A stretch of DNA of 64,000 nt, taken from positions 137,720 through 201,719 of the forward strand of contig NZ_SLWO01000007.1 in assembly GCF_004340665.1 (NCBI RefSeq), given 5' to 3'. Within the stretch, counting starts at the first letter, position 1. Every line of letters begins with the position of its first letter. Position numbers and translations under genes: made by a program. The notes under the pieces are model-generated. The model did no database searches and was not told the origin of the DNA. It saw only the letters and a list, made by a program, of their open reading frames with translations. This DNA comes from Pedobacter psychrotolerans (GTDB lineage: Bacteria > Bacteroidota > Bacteroidia > Sphingobacteriales > Sphingobacteriaceae). Positions 8,436-17,708 of the stretch are shown in pieces.

Positions 8436-11400
8436 TTACAATGGCCTGATCACAAAACCATAATCGTATGATTTATTCATAAACCGGTATTCATTGAGTG
8501 GTTTAGCACCCCATGAATTTAATCCGCCGATGCCCCTTTGAAACAAATCAACGGCGATAATGGCATCAGGATTAGGGATAATATCGGATGAATGCTGCTG
8601 CTTTTTAGTCATTCCCGGATCAAGGTCTTCCGGTAGGTTATTGGTTGCGCTAATGGATAGCGGCTGTAAACCAAGAATTTCTACGCCGTTACCATCCTTA
8701 TTCTGCAATTTCAACCACCGTGCATCGGTTTTATTTCCCGATTCCTGCGGGCGATAATAAGGAAAGAGCTGGTCTTTCACCTTACCCCTCCAGATATTCA
8801 TAAAAGTATCGGCATTCCGATCAATATAATTTTCATAAGGACCACGCCCATACCAGGTAAACTCATCATGATCACCAGACATCGTCATTAACATTCCAAA
8901 CCTTACCATTTCCGGAAGATCATCTGCAATGGCCCGGTAACCCGCCTCCACTTTCAAACTTCCATCGCTGTTTACCGTGTAATTGAGGTTTACCAATGCT
9001 TCAATGCCACGAAGCTTGGCTTCATAAGAAATTAACACGCCCTCATCACTTTTTTTGGTGCCTTTGTACTGGTAAATCACATTATATCCGGCAGCATCCC
9101 ATAAGCGCAAACTCCTTTGAGCACCTTCTCCAAATTCATTATCATTAGGCGCCCGCCAGAAATTAAGTCGAGGCAATTCATTAAAAACTTTCTGCCCATT
9201 CTTCGTCATGCTGATCAAAGACTGACCATTTTTAATCGAAAATTCATAAGCGACCTCATTGGCTTTGACCACAATTTTATCGGATTGATCTTCCGTTGTG
9301 ATCTGTCCGGATTTTGGTTTAGTCAATACGAAATATTGATTCGAAGGAAAAGAAAATTCCTCTTTAGCTACCTCAAAACCTTCAGGTATAAATCGATCGG
9401 CTTTGCTGCTGTAGGCAAAAACCTGGAGAAAATATTCTACGCCAGCCTGCTTTTCCATTTCAGGTAAACGAAGTTGAATGTCTTTTTTAGAATCTGCCGG
9501 GATTTGCACATTGAAATTCCCCTGCTTAACTGCTACACCATTCTTTAACAGAACCCATTTGTAGTGATAATTTTTACTGGTTAAATCTGTGAATTTAAAA
9601 TCATTGATTACGGTAATAATACCCTTACTGAGATCTTTAGGTTTAAACAAAATGTTCTGATAAACCTTTTTAACAATATGGGTATGAGGTAAATATTGCT
9701 GATCAGGCGAAATGATTCCATCCATACAAAAGTTATCGCTATTCATTTTCTGGTAACCATTTAAATCACCCCCATAAGCCCAGTAAGCCCGCCCCTGCTC
9801 ATCGGTAGTTTTAAAGCCATGGTTATACCACTCCCAAATAAAACCACCCTGCATGTTTTTACTGGTACGCATCAAATCCCAGTAATTCTGAAAATTGCCC
9901 ATACTGTTGCCCATGGCATGCGCATATTCGCACATGATGAATGGCCTGCCCAAATCTTTTTTAGCATCACGCACCATGCTATCCCATGATGGATACATCG
10001 GGCAGATGATATCGGTGTTTCGATCTTTTTGATGCGCCTGTTCATATTGCACCGGCCGACTTGGATCGCGTTTTTTAGCCCAGTCGTAAAGATCAAAAAA
10101 GGCCTTTCCGTTACTGGCTTCATTTCCTAAGGACCAGAAAATCACGGAAGCATGGTTTTTATCACGTTCAACCAAACGCACCATCCGGTCGAGATGTGCA
10201 TCACGCCATTCAGGCAAGTTCGAAACATTTTCCGGACCATAACCTAAACCGTGCGACTCCAGATTGGCTTCATCTACCAGGTAAAGGCCATATTGATCAC
10301 ATAATTTGTACCATAAAGGCGGCTGAGGATAGTGCGAAGTGCGAACAGCATTAATGTTTAACTCCTTCATCAGCTGAATGTTCCGGAGCATCACCTCTTC
10401 AGAAACGACCTGACCAGTTACGGTATTAAATTCATGCAGGTTTACGCCCTTGAAATAAATTTTCATTCCATTGATAAACACCTGACCATCTTTGATTTCA
10501 GTTTTTCTGAAACCGATTTGATGCGAAGTCGCCTCGATGATCTCCCCATGGCTGTTTTTTAAAACCAAGAGCATATGGTAGAGGTTTGGTGTTTCAGCCG
10601 TCCATTTAAGCGGTGAAGCAACTGTACCCGCCAGGTTGAGATTAACTACACCTTCTGCTGGAATTTCTACTTTACTTTCCTTTTGGAAAACGGAGTGATT
10701 AGACTGATCCATGAGCTGCACTTCTATGCTTTGCACCGCCTGATTTTTACTATAGTTTTTTAAGGTAAGATCAACATCAAATAGTCCGTTTTGATAATTT
10801 GCGTCTAAGGTAGGATGTGCGAAAAAATCTAAAATCCTGGTTTCCGCAGTACTATAGAGATAAACATTTCTGTTGATGCCACCCATGCGCCACATATCCT
10901 GATCTTCCAGGTAATAGCCATCACTAAATTTATGAACCTCACAAGCCAGCAGATTTACACCGGGCTTTACGTAATCTGTAATATCGAATTCGGCCGGGCT
11001 TTTCGAGTTCTCTGTATATCCTACCTTTTTGCCATTTACCCAAAGGTACATGGCATTAGTGCCACCTTCAAAATGAATCATCACCCGTCGGCCTATCCAG
11101 TCATTTTTTAAGGTAAACTCCTGCCGATAGGCTCCCACAGGTGAGTCTTCCCGATCTATAAATGGCGGATTAGGCTTAAAACCAAAACCTTCACTTACAT
11201 AAATCGGGGTGCCGAAACCATTAAACTCCCACGTACCTGGAACAGGAATGGTAGCCCATGATTTAACGTCATAATCTGTTTTATAAAAATCCTCTGGAAT
11301 TTGTGCCACCTTTGGCACCCATTTGAATTTCCAGCGGCCATTTAATGATTGATAATAAGTGGAGGAACTGTAATCGTTCTTTAAAGCCAAATCACGATTG

Positions 11401-11534
11401 GGATACGGGATGGAAGTGGCCCGGGTATTTTCTTTGTTAATCGCATAAATCTTAGGATTTTCCCATTCGGGCGTTTCCTGTGCATAGAGATCAATGCTCA
11501 AAGAAAGCAATAACAAAATTAAATATTTATTCAT
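8436..11534 (-). CDS. Secreted GH2 beta-galactosidase, LacZ-type
   Basis: Exported glycoside hydrolase of family GH2 that releases beta-linked galactose. A signal peptide (residues 1-18, ending YAQ) is followed by the jelly-roll sugar-binding domain (about 45-225), the Ig-like domain, the TIM barrel (about 345-640) and a C-terminal Bgal_small_N domain (about 765-1030). Acid/base Glu472 lies in SLGNEASNG and nucleophile Glu536 in MCEYAHAMGNSMGN. Length 1032 matches the long LacZ form. The signal peptide marks it as periplasmic, typical of Bacteroidota polysaccharide use. No SusC/SusD pair or regulator is adjacent, so it stands alone. The actual glycan is unknown. Confidence 0.94.
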   Translation of the reverse strand: MNKYLILLLLSLSIDLYAQETPEWENPKIYAINKENTRATSIPYPNRDLALKNDYSSSTYYQSLNGRWKFKWVPKVAQIPEDFYKTDYDVKSWATIPVPGTWEFNGFGTPIYVSEGFGFKPNPPFIDREDSPVGAYRQEFTLKNDWIGRRVMIHFEGGTNAMYLWVNGKKVGYTENSKSPAEFDITDYVKPGVNLLACEVHKFSDGYYLEDQDMWRMGGINRNVYLYSTAETRILDFFAHPTLDANYQNGLFDVDLTLKNYSKNQAVQSIEVQLMDQSNHSVFQKESKVEIPAEGVVNLNLAGTVASPLKWTAETPNLYHMLLVLKNSHGEIIEATSHQIGFRKTEIKDGQVFINGMKIYFKGVNLHEFNTVTGQVVSEEVMLRNIQLMKELNINAVRTSHYPQPPLWYKLCDQYGLYLVDEANLESHGLGYGPENVSNLPEWRDAHLDRMVRLVERDKNHASVIFWSLGNEASNGKAFFDLYDWAKKRDPSRPVQYEQAHQKDRNTDIICPMYPSWDSMVRDAKKDLGRPFIMCEYAHAMGNSMGNFQNYWDLMRTSKNMQGGFIWEWYNHGFKTTDEQGRAYWAYGGDLNGYQKMNSDNFCMDGIISPDQQYLPHTHIVKKVYQNILFKPKDLSKGIITVINDFKFTDLTSKNYHYKWVLLKNGVAVKQGNFNVQIPADSKKDIQLRLPEMEKQAGVEYFLQVFAYSSKADRFIPEGFEVAKEEFSFPSNQYFVLTKPKSGQITTEDQSDKIVVKANEVAYEFSIKNGQSLISMTKNGQKVFNELPRLNFWRAPNDNEFGEGAQRSLRLWDAAGYNVIYQYKGTKKSDEGVLISYEAKLRGIEALVNLNYTVNSDGSLKVEAGYRAIADDLPEMVRFGMLMTMSGDHDEFTWYGRGPYENYIDRNADTFMNIWRGKVKDQLFPYYRPQESGNKTDARWLKLQNKDGNGVEILGLQPLSISATNNLPEDLDPGMTKKQQHSSDIIPNPDAIIAVDLFQRGIGGLNSWGAKPLNEYRFMNKSYDYGFVIRPL

Positions 11535-11713
11535 TTGCCTGGAATAGTTATAGTGGAATCACTTTAATGTCGCTGCAATATACGGCAGACACTTTCCAAT
11601 TTTTACCATCCCCTTGAAATGATCAAAATGTAATCAATACTGATCAAAATATGGTATTGGTGAATCATGGCACTGCCTCATAAAAGCTTTATAAACCAGT
11701 GCCATCCATAGCA

Positions 11714-12979
11714 TTAATATTTATGCGCTACTTCATCATCTGGCCGGATGATTAACCTTAAAGTGGGATCATTCGTAATGAAACTCCATAGCCAATTGAA
11801 AGCCAGCTTGGCTTTGTTCCGGAAGCCGGCAATGGGAATAATATGGATAAATAACCAAACCAGCCAGGCAAAAAATCCCCTGAAAAATCCTTTTGGCAAA
11901 TCCACTACAGCTTTAAATTTAGCAATGATAGCCATAGAACCTTTATCATTATATTTAAAGGCTTTCATCGGTTTCCCACCATCTACAGCCGATAAATTCT
12001 CACCCAGCAAATCACCTTGCTGAATGGCTACCTGCGCCAGTTGAGGATGTCCGTTGATAAAAGCAGCATCACTGAGCTGAAGACACTGATCGCCAATAGC
12101 AAACACACCTTTTAATCCTTCTACCTGGTTAAATGCATCGACAATAATCCTTCGCCCCTTGCCAATCGCCTCTTTGGGTAGACCAGGAACCTCACGTGCA
12201 ATTACACCTGAAGCCCAGATTAAGGTAGAAGCTTCAATCTCGGTACCATCTGAGAGAGAAACTGACTTCCCATCATAATTTTGCACCAGTTTACCCAAAA
12301 GAATTTCTACACCAAGATTTTTAAGTACTTTAATCGCTTCCTCCTGGCTTTTATCACTCATGGGTGCCAAAAGTGTTTGTAAACCATCAACTAAATAAAT
12401 TTTACCTAAGCCTGATTTTGCTTCCGGATAATCCTTTTTAATAATATGACTTCCCATTTCGGCCATCATACCGGCAAGTTCCACTCCCGTTGGTCCACCA
12501 CCCGCAATGACCACACTGGATAGCCTTTTCTTATCTACATCCTGATCGGAACGCACTGCTTTTTCCAGCTGAAGAAGAATATGGTTACGCATCCGCAAAG
12601 CATCATCAATACTTTTCATCGGCAAAGCATTTTCCTTAATCTGATCATTACCGAAAAAATTGGTTTCCGTACCCATAGCAAGGACGAGAATATCGTAATC
12701 CAAGGTACCATTATCAGTCACCACCTTTTGTTGTTCTGGAAGTACTTCTTTTAGCACGCCCATAAAAAACCGGGTGTTTTGATTGTGAAACATTTTCCGA
12801 AAAGGATAAATAATATTTGATGCTTCAATAAAAGCCGTTCCAACCTGATACAACAGTGGTGGAAAGAAATGATAATTATGCTGATCTACAAGGGTAACCT
12901 GATGAGATGTACTTTTGGATAGCTTTTTAGCAAGATTAAGCCCTGCAAAACCACCGCCTATGATGACAACTTTCTTCAT
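11714..12979 (-). CDS. ndh: Type II NADH:quinone oxidoreductase (NDH-2)
   Basis: Peripheral membrane flavoprotein of 421 residues that passes electrons from NADH to the quinone pool without pumping protons. The FAD-binding Rossmann motif IIGGGFAGLNLAKKL is at residues 5-19 and the NADH-binding motif VIAGGGPTGVELAG near 155-170. A third conserved block, GVFAIGDQC, binds flavin near 290. The C-terminus carries the amphipathic/hydrophobic anchor FFAWLVWLFIHIIPIAGF. All parts are intact and the length is normal for NDH-2. It is a single gene with no operon partners. Confidence 0.9.
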   Translation of the reverse strand: MKKVVIIGGGFAGLNLAKKLSKSTSHQVTLVDQHNYHFFPPLLYQVGTAFIEASNIIYPFRKMFHNQNTRFFMGVLKEVLPEQQKVVTDNGTLDYDILVLAMGTETNFFGNDQIKENALPMKSIDDALRMRNHILLQLEKAVRSDQDVDKKRLSSVVIAGGGPTGVELAGMMAEMGSHIIKKDYPEAKSGLGKIYLVDGLQTLLAPMSDKSQEEAIKVLKNLGVEILLGKLVQNYDGKSVSLSDGTEIEASTLIWASGVIAREVPGLPKEAIGKGRRIIVDAFNQVEGLKGVFAIGDQCLQLSDAAFINGHPQLAQVAIQQGDLLGENLSAVDGGKPMKAFKYNDKGSMAIIAKFKAVVDLPKGFFRGFFAWLVWLFIHIIPIAGFRNKAKLAFNWLWSFITNDPTLRLIIRPDDEVAHKY

Positions 12980-13200
12980 ATTATATTTTAATGCTAATTC
13001 ACGTCAAGGTCTAATCGTATATATTATTTGCCCATTGACGCTCTTTTTTTCCTGTTACCAACAGAACAAATTTAAAGCGATAAAGTTAGGATTTATTCAT
13101 TTTATCAGAGAAGAAGCTTTTTAATAGATAAGAATCTAAGATGATCCATTTACCAGTTTTTGTATTTTAAGTAGTAGAAATACATTGCTTCATATTGTTT

Positions 13201-13405
13201 AACACATATGGAATATAAGCTCTACAAATGCATCAGACTCTTTATACATTTTAGCTTATATTTTTCTTCTATGTCTTATATGGTGAAAAAATGTAACGCC
13301 AAATATTATTTAAACACATAAGGAACATAAGATCCATATAAGCTCAATAGATTTTATACTTCTTCTTCTTATATTTTCTTCTATGTCTTATCTGGTAGAA
13401 AAATG
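13201..13405. repeat. Pair of 93-bp palindromic interspersed repeats
   Basis: Copies at 13201-13293 and 13313-13405 share AACACATA, GGAA(T/C)ATAAG, TTCTTCTATGTCTTAT and a closing GAAAAA(a)TG. Each folds on itself because ATAAG and CTTAT blocks face each other. A related fragment, ATAAGAAACATAAG, is at 59723-59736. This block and the features around it fill the gap 12980-13698, where I see no gene. Confidence 0.65.
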
Positions 13406-13440
13406 CACTGCCCAAAGCAAAATTTTTCATTTTAAATAAC

Positions 13441-13478
13441 AAAACAAATCCTCCGATGCAAATTGGAGGATTTGTTTT
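13441..13478 (-). terminator. Strong hairpin terminator downstream of the 13699 lipoprotein
   Basis: Perfect 14-bp arms AAAACAAATCCTCC and GGAGGATTTGTTTT with a 10-base loop. In minus-strand reading the stem ends in a T run. It probably ends the lipoprotein/outer-membrane pair transcribed leftward. Confidence 0.7.
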
Positions 13479-13575
13479 TAAACTATTAAGACCTAAACGT
13501 TCAATAATTATTTAATTGTTTCTACACCTCAATGAGCGACCACTGCTATAAAGGAGTGAAATTACAATCGCTAAT

Positions 13576-13612
13576 CCACTCCTTTCAAAGGGTGCCCAAA
13601 GGCGGGGTGGTT
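13576..13612. repeat. REP-like repeat (copy 1)
   Basis: CCACTCCTTTCAAAGGGTG followed by GGCGGGGTGGTT has the layout of a widespread Bacteroidota extragenic palindrome. A second, diverged copy at 15229-15265 lies on the other side of the lipoprotein/barrel pair. Confidence 0.55.
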
Positions 13613-13698
13613 AAAACATAAATAATCTGTTAAAAGAAAATTAGAATACTTATTATTAATCAAACTTAATTTATAATATTCATTCAGTGGCAATAGAA

Positions 13699-14403
13699 TT
13701 ATTTTGCTGACATTAACGATGCCTTTTTTATTAAGCCCTTAAATTGCTCAGGCAAAACATCAAAAGTATTTTGAGATGCTGATAAACCATCTTTATCTGT
13801 AAATATTCTGGTTGTACCAACAGGTACAAGAAAGATATTAGCATCATCACCCTCTTTTGATACCAGGTATTTGCTCCATATCATGTTTTTCATAGATCCC
13901 CCTGTTGCTTCCCCACTGATTACATCAAGCGCCACATAGTTAATACTGCCTGACTTACCCTTAGATTGCGAAAAAACAGTAAATAAATTGTTCTCACCTG
14001 ATATATAAGTTGCATTATTATCGCCGCCAATATCAGTGCCATTATTTAATTCTTTATATTCCATGCTCACCGTATAATCCGTGGTGCTCTGATTTTTAAA
14101 CTGAACTTTATAATCATTGAAATAAGTACCTTGACGGTTGCTGCCTGAATTATCAAATGTGCAATAGGCCGGACTAAATAAAAACACACCATTAATGGTA
14201 GGCGGTGTGGTACCACTATTGATGGTCATACCGTTTTTTTTCAGACTTTCAAGAATTTCTGGCGTAATCACATTGTTAACCACCATGGGGTATTTAGGTC
14301 CCAGCGGACCAGAAGGCGTTTCATCCTGCTTCTTCTTTTTACAGGCCACAAATAGCAGCGGAAATAACAATAACAGTGAAGATAATTTAAGTAGACTTTT
14401 CAT
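13699..14403 (-). CDS. Lipoprotein of unknown function
   Basis: Unrecognised 234-residue secreted lipoprotein. The N-terminus MKSLLKLSSLLLLFPLLFVAC is a clear lipoprotein signal with Cys21 and a following KKKK stretch. The mature part is polar and rich in Asn, Ser, Gly and Thr, with no catalytic motif I can identify. It ends with FKGLIKKASLMSAK. It lies directly downstream of the outer-membrane barrel gene (21 bp after that stop), so the two are probably co-transcribed and may act together at the outer membrane. No function is claimed. Confidence 0.8.
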   Translation of the reverse strand: MKSLLKLSSLLLLFPLLFVACKKKKQDETPSGPLGPKYPMVVNNVITPEILESLKKNGMTINSGTTPPTINGVFLFSPAYCTFDNSGSNRQGTYFNDYKVQFKNQSTTDYTVSMEYKELNNGTDIGGDNNATYISGENNLFTVFSQSKGKSGSINYVALDVISGEATGGSMKNMIWSKYLVSKEGDDANIFLVPVGTTRIFTDKDGLSASQNTFDVLPEQFKGLIKKASLMSAK

Positions 14404-14424
14404 AGGTTTTATTTTTTTTATAGA

Positions 14425-15054
14425 TTACAGCTTAAATGCGATACCAACGTTCAACACTGCAAGACTTTGATAGCCCAGTTCTGCAAATACACTGGTATTA
14501 TTAGAAAAATAATATTTACCACCTGCAAATAATCCGAAACCTATACCGCTGCCTGTAGTGCCGTTGAAGCCATCTTTGTCGCTCACACTGGCAATAACAT
14601 AGCCAAGGCTGGCACCACCATAAACATCAAATTTAGGATCAAGCTTAAAAATTTCGTTAAAATGATAGGAACCACGGGCACCAATATAAAATGCATTCTG
14701 TTTAAAGCTGTAGTTTGAACCAGGCAAGTCTACATTGTACTTAGAGCTGGCATATGCCACTTGTCCGCCTACGCTGATTTCATCTGTAATACCTTTCTCA
14801 AAAGATACACTCGGGTTTACCGGAAGTGATGAAGAATAACCTGAACCAAAAAACGGACTTCCGATACCAATTCCCACATTGAGCAGGTTATCACCTTTAC
14901 CATAAGCCCGAAGAGAAGAACTGTTGCTTCTGGAAGCCGTAGACTTAGTTTCAGTTTTGGCTTTTGGTGCAGCCTTACTTTTTGATTTAGACTGGGCTGC
15001 TGCAATAACGCCAATAGCCATAAAAAAGGACATCATTAATAATTGCTTTTTCAT
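14425..15054 (-). CDS. Outer-membrane beta-barrel protein
   Basis: Predicted small outer-membrane barrel of 209 residues. The frame is open to 15162, but MKKQLLMMSFFMAIGVIAAAQ at 15054 is a proper signal peptide, so that start is chosen. A low-complexity Lys/Ser/Ala linker follows (KSKSKAAPKAKTETKSTAS), then alternating strands rich in Gly and aromatics, such as FYIGARGSYHF, FDVYGGASLGYVIA and GFGLFAGGKYYF. It closes with VLNVGIAFKL, a usual C-terminal strand ending. The architecture resembles OmpA-barrel/OprF-like porins of about eight strands. Specific role unknown; probably in operon with the downstream lipoprotein. Confidence 0.82.
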   Translation of the reverse strand: MKKQLLMMSFFMAIGVIAAAQSKSKSKAAPKAKTETKSTASRSNSSSLRAYGKGDNLLNVGIGIGSPFFGSGYSSSLPVNPSVSFEKGITDEISVGGQVAYASSKYNVDLPGSNYSFKQNAFYIGARGSYHFNEIFKLDPKFDVYGGASLGYVIASVSDKDGFNGTTGSGIGFGLFAGGKYYFSNNTSVFAELGYQSLAVLNVGIAFKL

Positions 15055-15228
15055 TAAAATCAATTGAATTACGTTTAAATAAAAGGATGTATTTGGATTT
15101 AAATAGGCCTTAAAAAAGCATTTAAAAGGTTGGTCAAAGATAAAACCGTTGCAATTGCCCATCCTATACCATTTTTTGGGTAATTTTTTATCATTAAAAA
15201 ATGGGATGGTTGGATCTCGATCGTAATT

Positions 15229-15265
15229 CCCCTCTTTCAGAGGGGTGGTCGCAGACCGGGGTGTT
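15229..15265. repeat. REP-like repeat (copy 2)
   Basis: CCCCTCTTTCAGAGGGGTGG plus GACCGGGGTGTT is a hairpin-forming extragenic repeat related to the one at 13576. The rest of 15055-15417 shows nothing coding. Confidence 0.6.
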
Positions 15266-15417
15266 AAAATCAGTTAATAAGATTGAAATCAGACTATTAG
15301 AGTTCTCTTTAATTCGCGTATGAAATTTGATTCTTATGATAATACATTAAATAATCAGAGAAATTTTCTGCTTGATCCAAAATAGCTTAATGATGGAGAT
15401 GCGAATGAAAAAAATAC

Positions 15418-15445
15418 AAAAGCCCTACATTTCTGTAAGGCTTTT
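15418..15445 (-). terminator. Native tRNA-Lys terminator displaced by the element
   Basis: Arms AAAAGCCCTACA (15418-15429) and TGTAAGGCTTTT (15434-15445) pair with one mismatch. Read on the minus strand the hairpin is followed by a T-rich tract. It sits one base from the 17-bp tRNA 3' end copy, which is where a tRNA terminator would lie before insertion. Confidence 0.75.
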
Positions 15446-15446
15446 C

Positions 15447-15463
15447 GTGATCCCGCTGGGATT
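15447..15463. other. Left attachment site: 17-bp copy of the tRNA-Lys 3' end
   Basis: GTGATCCCGCTGGGATT is identical to 42198-42214, the 3' acceptor/T-arm end of the intact tRNA-Lys. Similarity stops after 17 bp, and no other tRNA part is present. This is the pattern left by site-specific integration into a tRNA 3' end. Confidence 0.88.
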
Positions 15464-15524
15464 TACACCTAGTGTAAAAATCAACGTTTGCAATATCTTA
15501 GAGTGGCTTTGAAATCCGAACTCC

Positions 15525-15542
15525 CCGAATAACGCACCTTTT
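15525..15542. promoter_or_regulatory. Candidate arm-type integrase site, left end
   Basis: CCGAATAACGCACCTTTT matches CCGAATGACGCACATTTT at 42082-42099 in 16 of 18 positions, same orientation. They lie about 62 and 99 bp inside the two attachment sites. The remaining sequence 15464-15829 shows no gene. Confidence 0.45.
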
Positions 15543-15829
15543 GTTTAATAAATAATGATTGCAAATCCTATGTTCTAATATACAAACAATATGTTACTTA
15601 TCAAAATATTGCCTCAAATAAATCACACATAAACAGCCATAAATTTGGTGCTTGCAATGACTTACAAATACCCTTCTGTTAATACCGACGAATAAATTTC
15701 ATTAAGTTTAGAAAATCACTGCTATCATTTTTTTAATTTCATTATGTTTGTGTCCAAACACCTGCACATGGTAACCAAATATTACTAGCGAAAAGGAGTT
15801 AAACTCGAATTTAATCTTTAAAACAATAT

Positions 15830-16165
15830 ATGGAAGTTATCAGGTCGCTAGCTATATTTATACTTGCAGGAATATGTGAAATTGGTGGTGGTTACTTGAT
15901 ATGGTTATGGCTTAAAGAAGGTAAACCGTTATGGTATGGTATATTCGGTGCGGTGATCCTTGCTGCTTATGGAGTAATAGCTACGTGGCAGACTGCAAAC
16001 TTTGGCCGTGTCTATGCGACCTATGGCGGCATTTTCATAGTTTTAGCCTTACTATGGGCATGGAAAGTAGAGGGGTTTAAACCTGATAAATGGGATATTA
16101 TCGGTGCAACTATAGCTTTGATAGGGGCATGTATAATTATATACATGCCCAGAACCACTTCTTAA
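15830..16165 (+). CDS. ynfA: YnfA-family (UPF0060) small membrane protein
   Basis: Four-helix inner-membrane protein of 111 residues, related in size and topology to small multidrug resistance transporters. Family hallmarks are visible: AGICEIGGGYLIWLWLKEG near residues 13-31, FGRVYATYGGIFI near 58-70 and PDKWDIIGA near 86-94. The helices cover essentially the whole chain. It is the first gene inside the left end of the element and is convergent with the arsenic operon. YnfA relatives are often found next to arsenic or mercury genes, but their substrate is not settled. Family call is firm; a resistance role is inference. Confidence 0.88.
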   Translation: MEVIRSLAIFILAGICEIGGGYLIWLWLKEGKPLWYGIFGAVILAAYGVIATWQTANFGRVYATYGGIFIVLALLWAWKVEGFKPDKWDIIGATIALIGACIIIYMPRTTS

Positions 16166-16186
16166 AATCATTAAATAAGGATATAT

Positions 16187-16924
16187 CTAATTTGCGTTTC
16201 GTAAATTTTCAGCAAATTCATTGGGCAATGGACTATTTTCGATTGCTTTAGCTGATAATTCCACATCATATTCAACCCTTCTAAACTCAACTTTTATGCT
16301 TTCCTTTACAAGTGTTGAACTATCGTTGTTGATGGTTAAGATGGCGTAACAGCCTCTTACATCTCCATCTTTGGGCTTGCCAACAGACCCAAGATTAATT
16401 ACATGCTTAAATTCGCCATTGGCGTCCTGCAGAATCCTATGATAAGGCTTATGTGAGTGACCAACAAAGAGCAGATCGGCGTCAGCTTCTTTTAGTAAGT
16501 CTAAAACATAGTTCTCTTCAGTATCAATAAGTATGTATTCGTCAATACTTCTGGTGCTTCCATGAGCAAATACCAGATTAAGCTTATTATTATTGAGTTT
16601 ATATTCCAGCCGAATGTGGGCAGGAAGAGCCTTTAGGTAGTCTCTATTTCCTTGGTTAATCAGGTGATAAGCATATTTCTTACCCGCTTCATTTAAACTT
16701 TCAGAGGTGGTGATTATACTTTCGACTTTTTCATCATGGTTACCTTTCAAAGTCCCTATCGCCCGCCTTCGGATTTCATCAATGATTTCATTTGGATAAA
16801 TGTGGTATCCCACCAAATCTCCAAGGCAATATACCATATCGGGTTTTTGGCTATCCATATCATTTAACATTGCGTCAAAGGCGGGAAGATTGGCATGTAT
16901 ATCTGAAAAAAGTGCTATTTTCAT
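16187..16924 (-). CDS. Metallophosphoesterase, YfcE/MJ0936-like (second copy)
   Basis: Cytoplasmic calcineurin-like phosphoesterase of 245 residues. Dimetal motifs are DIHAN (residues 8-12), GDLVGY (35-40), GNHDE (80-84), FAHGS and GHSHKPYH near 156-163. It starts 3 bp after the stop of a paralogue with near-identical N-terminal sequence (MKIALFSDIHANLPA), so the pair arose by tandem duplication and has since diverged. It is the last gene of the long leftward arsenic operon. No signal peptide. Relatives hydrolyse phosphodiesters or nucleotides; the substrate here is unknown. Confidence 0.87.
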   Translation of the reverse strand: MKIALFSDIHANLPAFDAMLNDMDSQKPDMVYCLGDLVGYHIYPNEIIDEIRRRAIGTLKGNHDEKVESIITTSESLNEAGKKYAYHLINQGNRDYLKALPAHIRLEYKLNNNKLNLVFAHGSTRSIDEYILIDTEENYVLDLLKEADADLLFVGHSHKPYHRILQDANGEFKHVINLGSVGKPKDGDVRGCYAILTINNDSSTLVKESIKVEFRRVEYDVELSAKAIENSPLPNEFAENLRNAN

Positions 16925-16927
16925 CGT

Positions 16928-17698
16928 CTATCCGTTACGTAACATATCTGCATATTCATTTGGCAGTGGACTTTCCTCTACCGCTTTCGCTGCTTTTTCT
17001 ATATCATATTCAAAGCGGATAAACTCTACCTGAATACTTTCGCTTCTTGTTACGTTGCTATCTGGGTTGATGGTCAAGATCACATAACCTCCCCGTGGGT
17101 CTTTATCCTTTGGTTTACCAACCGATCCAATGTTAATGGCATGCCTAAAATGATCCCTTCCATCGGCACCTGAATTTAGTATACGATGATAGGGTTGATG
17201 GGTATGCCCAAAGCACATAATATCTGCATCTGCATGTTCCATAATCCGGATCATACTTTTCTCATTACGGTCTTCGAAAAGATACTCATTTACCTTTCGT
17301 GGACTTCCGTGTACCAATAAAATATTGCGCTTCTCATCATTCAATTGGTATTCCAGTCTGATGTGCGCAGGAAGGGTTCTCAGATAGGCACGCTGCTCAT
17401 CCTTAACCACTTCGTTCGTATAAGAAATGGAAACCTTGCCCATTGCTTTTTCCTCATCGGTCTTGTAGGCACATCCGCAATCATCGCTAGATCTGCCAAT
17501 GCCCCAATCATAATTGCCAGCAATTGTAGGAATACCTCTTTTTCTTATTTCGTCAATAACTTCATTAGGCCAGATATTATAGCCAACCAAATCGCCAAGG
17601 CAATAAACGGCGTCTGTATTTCTTGTTTCCAAATCTTTAAAAAATGCCTCTAGTGCAGGCAGGTTGGCGTGAATATCTGAGAATAGTGCTATTTTCAT
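16928..17698 (-). CDS. Metallophosphoesterase, YfcE/MJ0936-like (first copy)
   Basis: 256-residue paralogue of the next gene downstream. Motifs are DIHAN, GDLVGYN, GNYDW (the usual GNHD has Tyr in place of His), LVHGS and FGHTHQPYH. The GNYD change replaces a histidine that normally polarises the scissile bond and is kept in the partner copy, so activity may differ. A short Cys pair (DDCGC near residue 94) is unique to this copy. It follows the PafA-like gene by 10 bp and precedes its paralogue by 3 bp, so co-transcription with the arsenic genes is very likely. Confidence 0.87.
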   Translation of the reverse strand: MKIALFSDIHANLPALEAFFKDLETRNTDAVYCLGDLVGYNIWPNEVIDEIRKRGIPTIAGNYDWGIGRSSDDCGCAYKTDEEKAMGKVSISYTNEVVKDEQRAYLRTLPAHIRLEYQLNDEKRNILLVHGSPRKVNEYLFEDRNEKSMIRIMEHADADIMCFGHTHQPYHRILNSGADGRDHFRHAINIGSVGKPKDKDPRGGYVILTINPDSNVTRSESIQVEFIRFEYDIEKAAKAVEESPLPNEYADMLRNG

Positions 17699-17708
17699 AT
17701 GCTGAATT

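Noticed and set aside
15447..15490. Second tRNA gene at the left element end
   Set aside because: Only 17 bp of the acceptor/T-arm are present; no D or anticodon arm can be formed.
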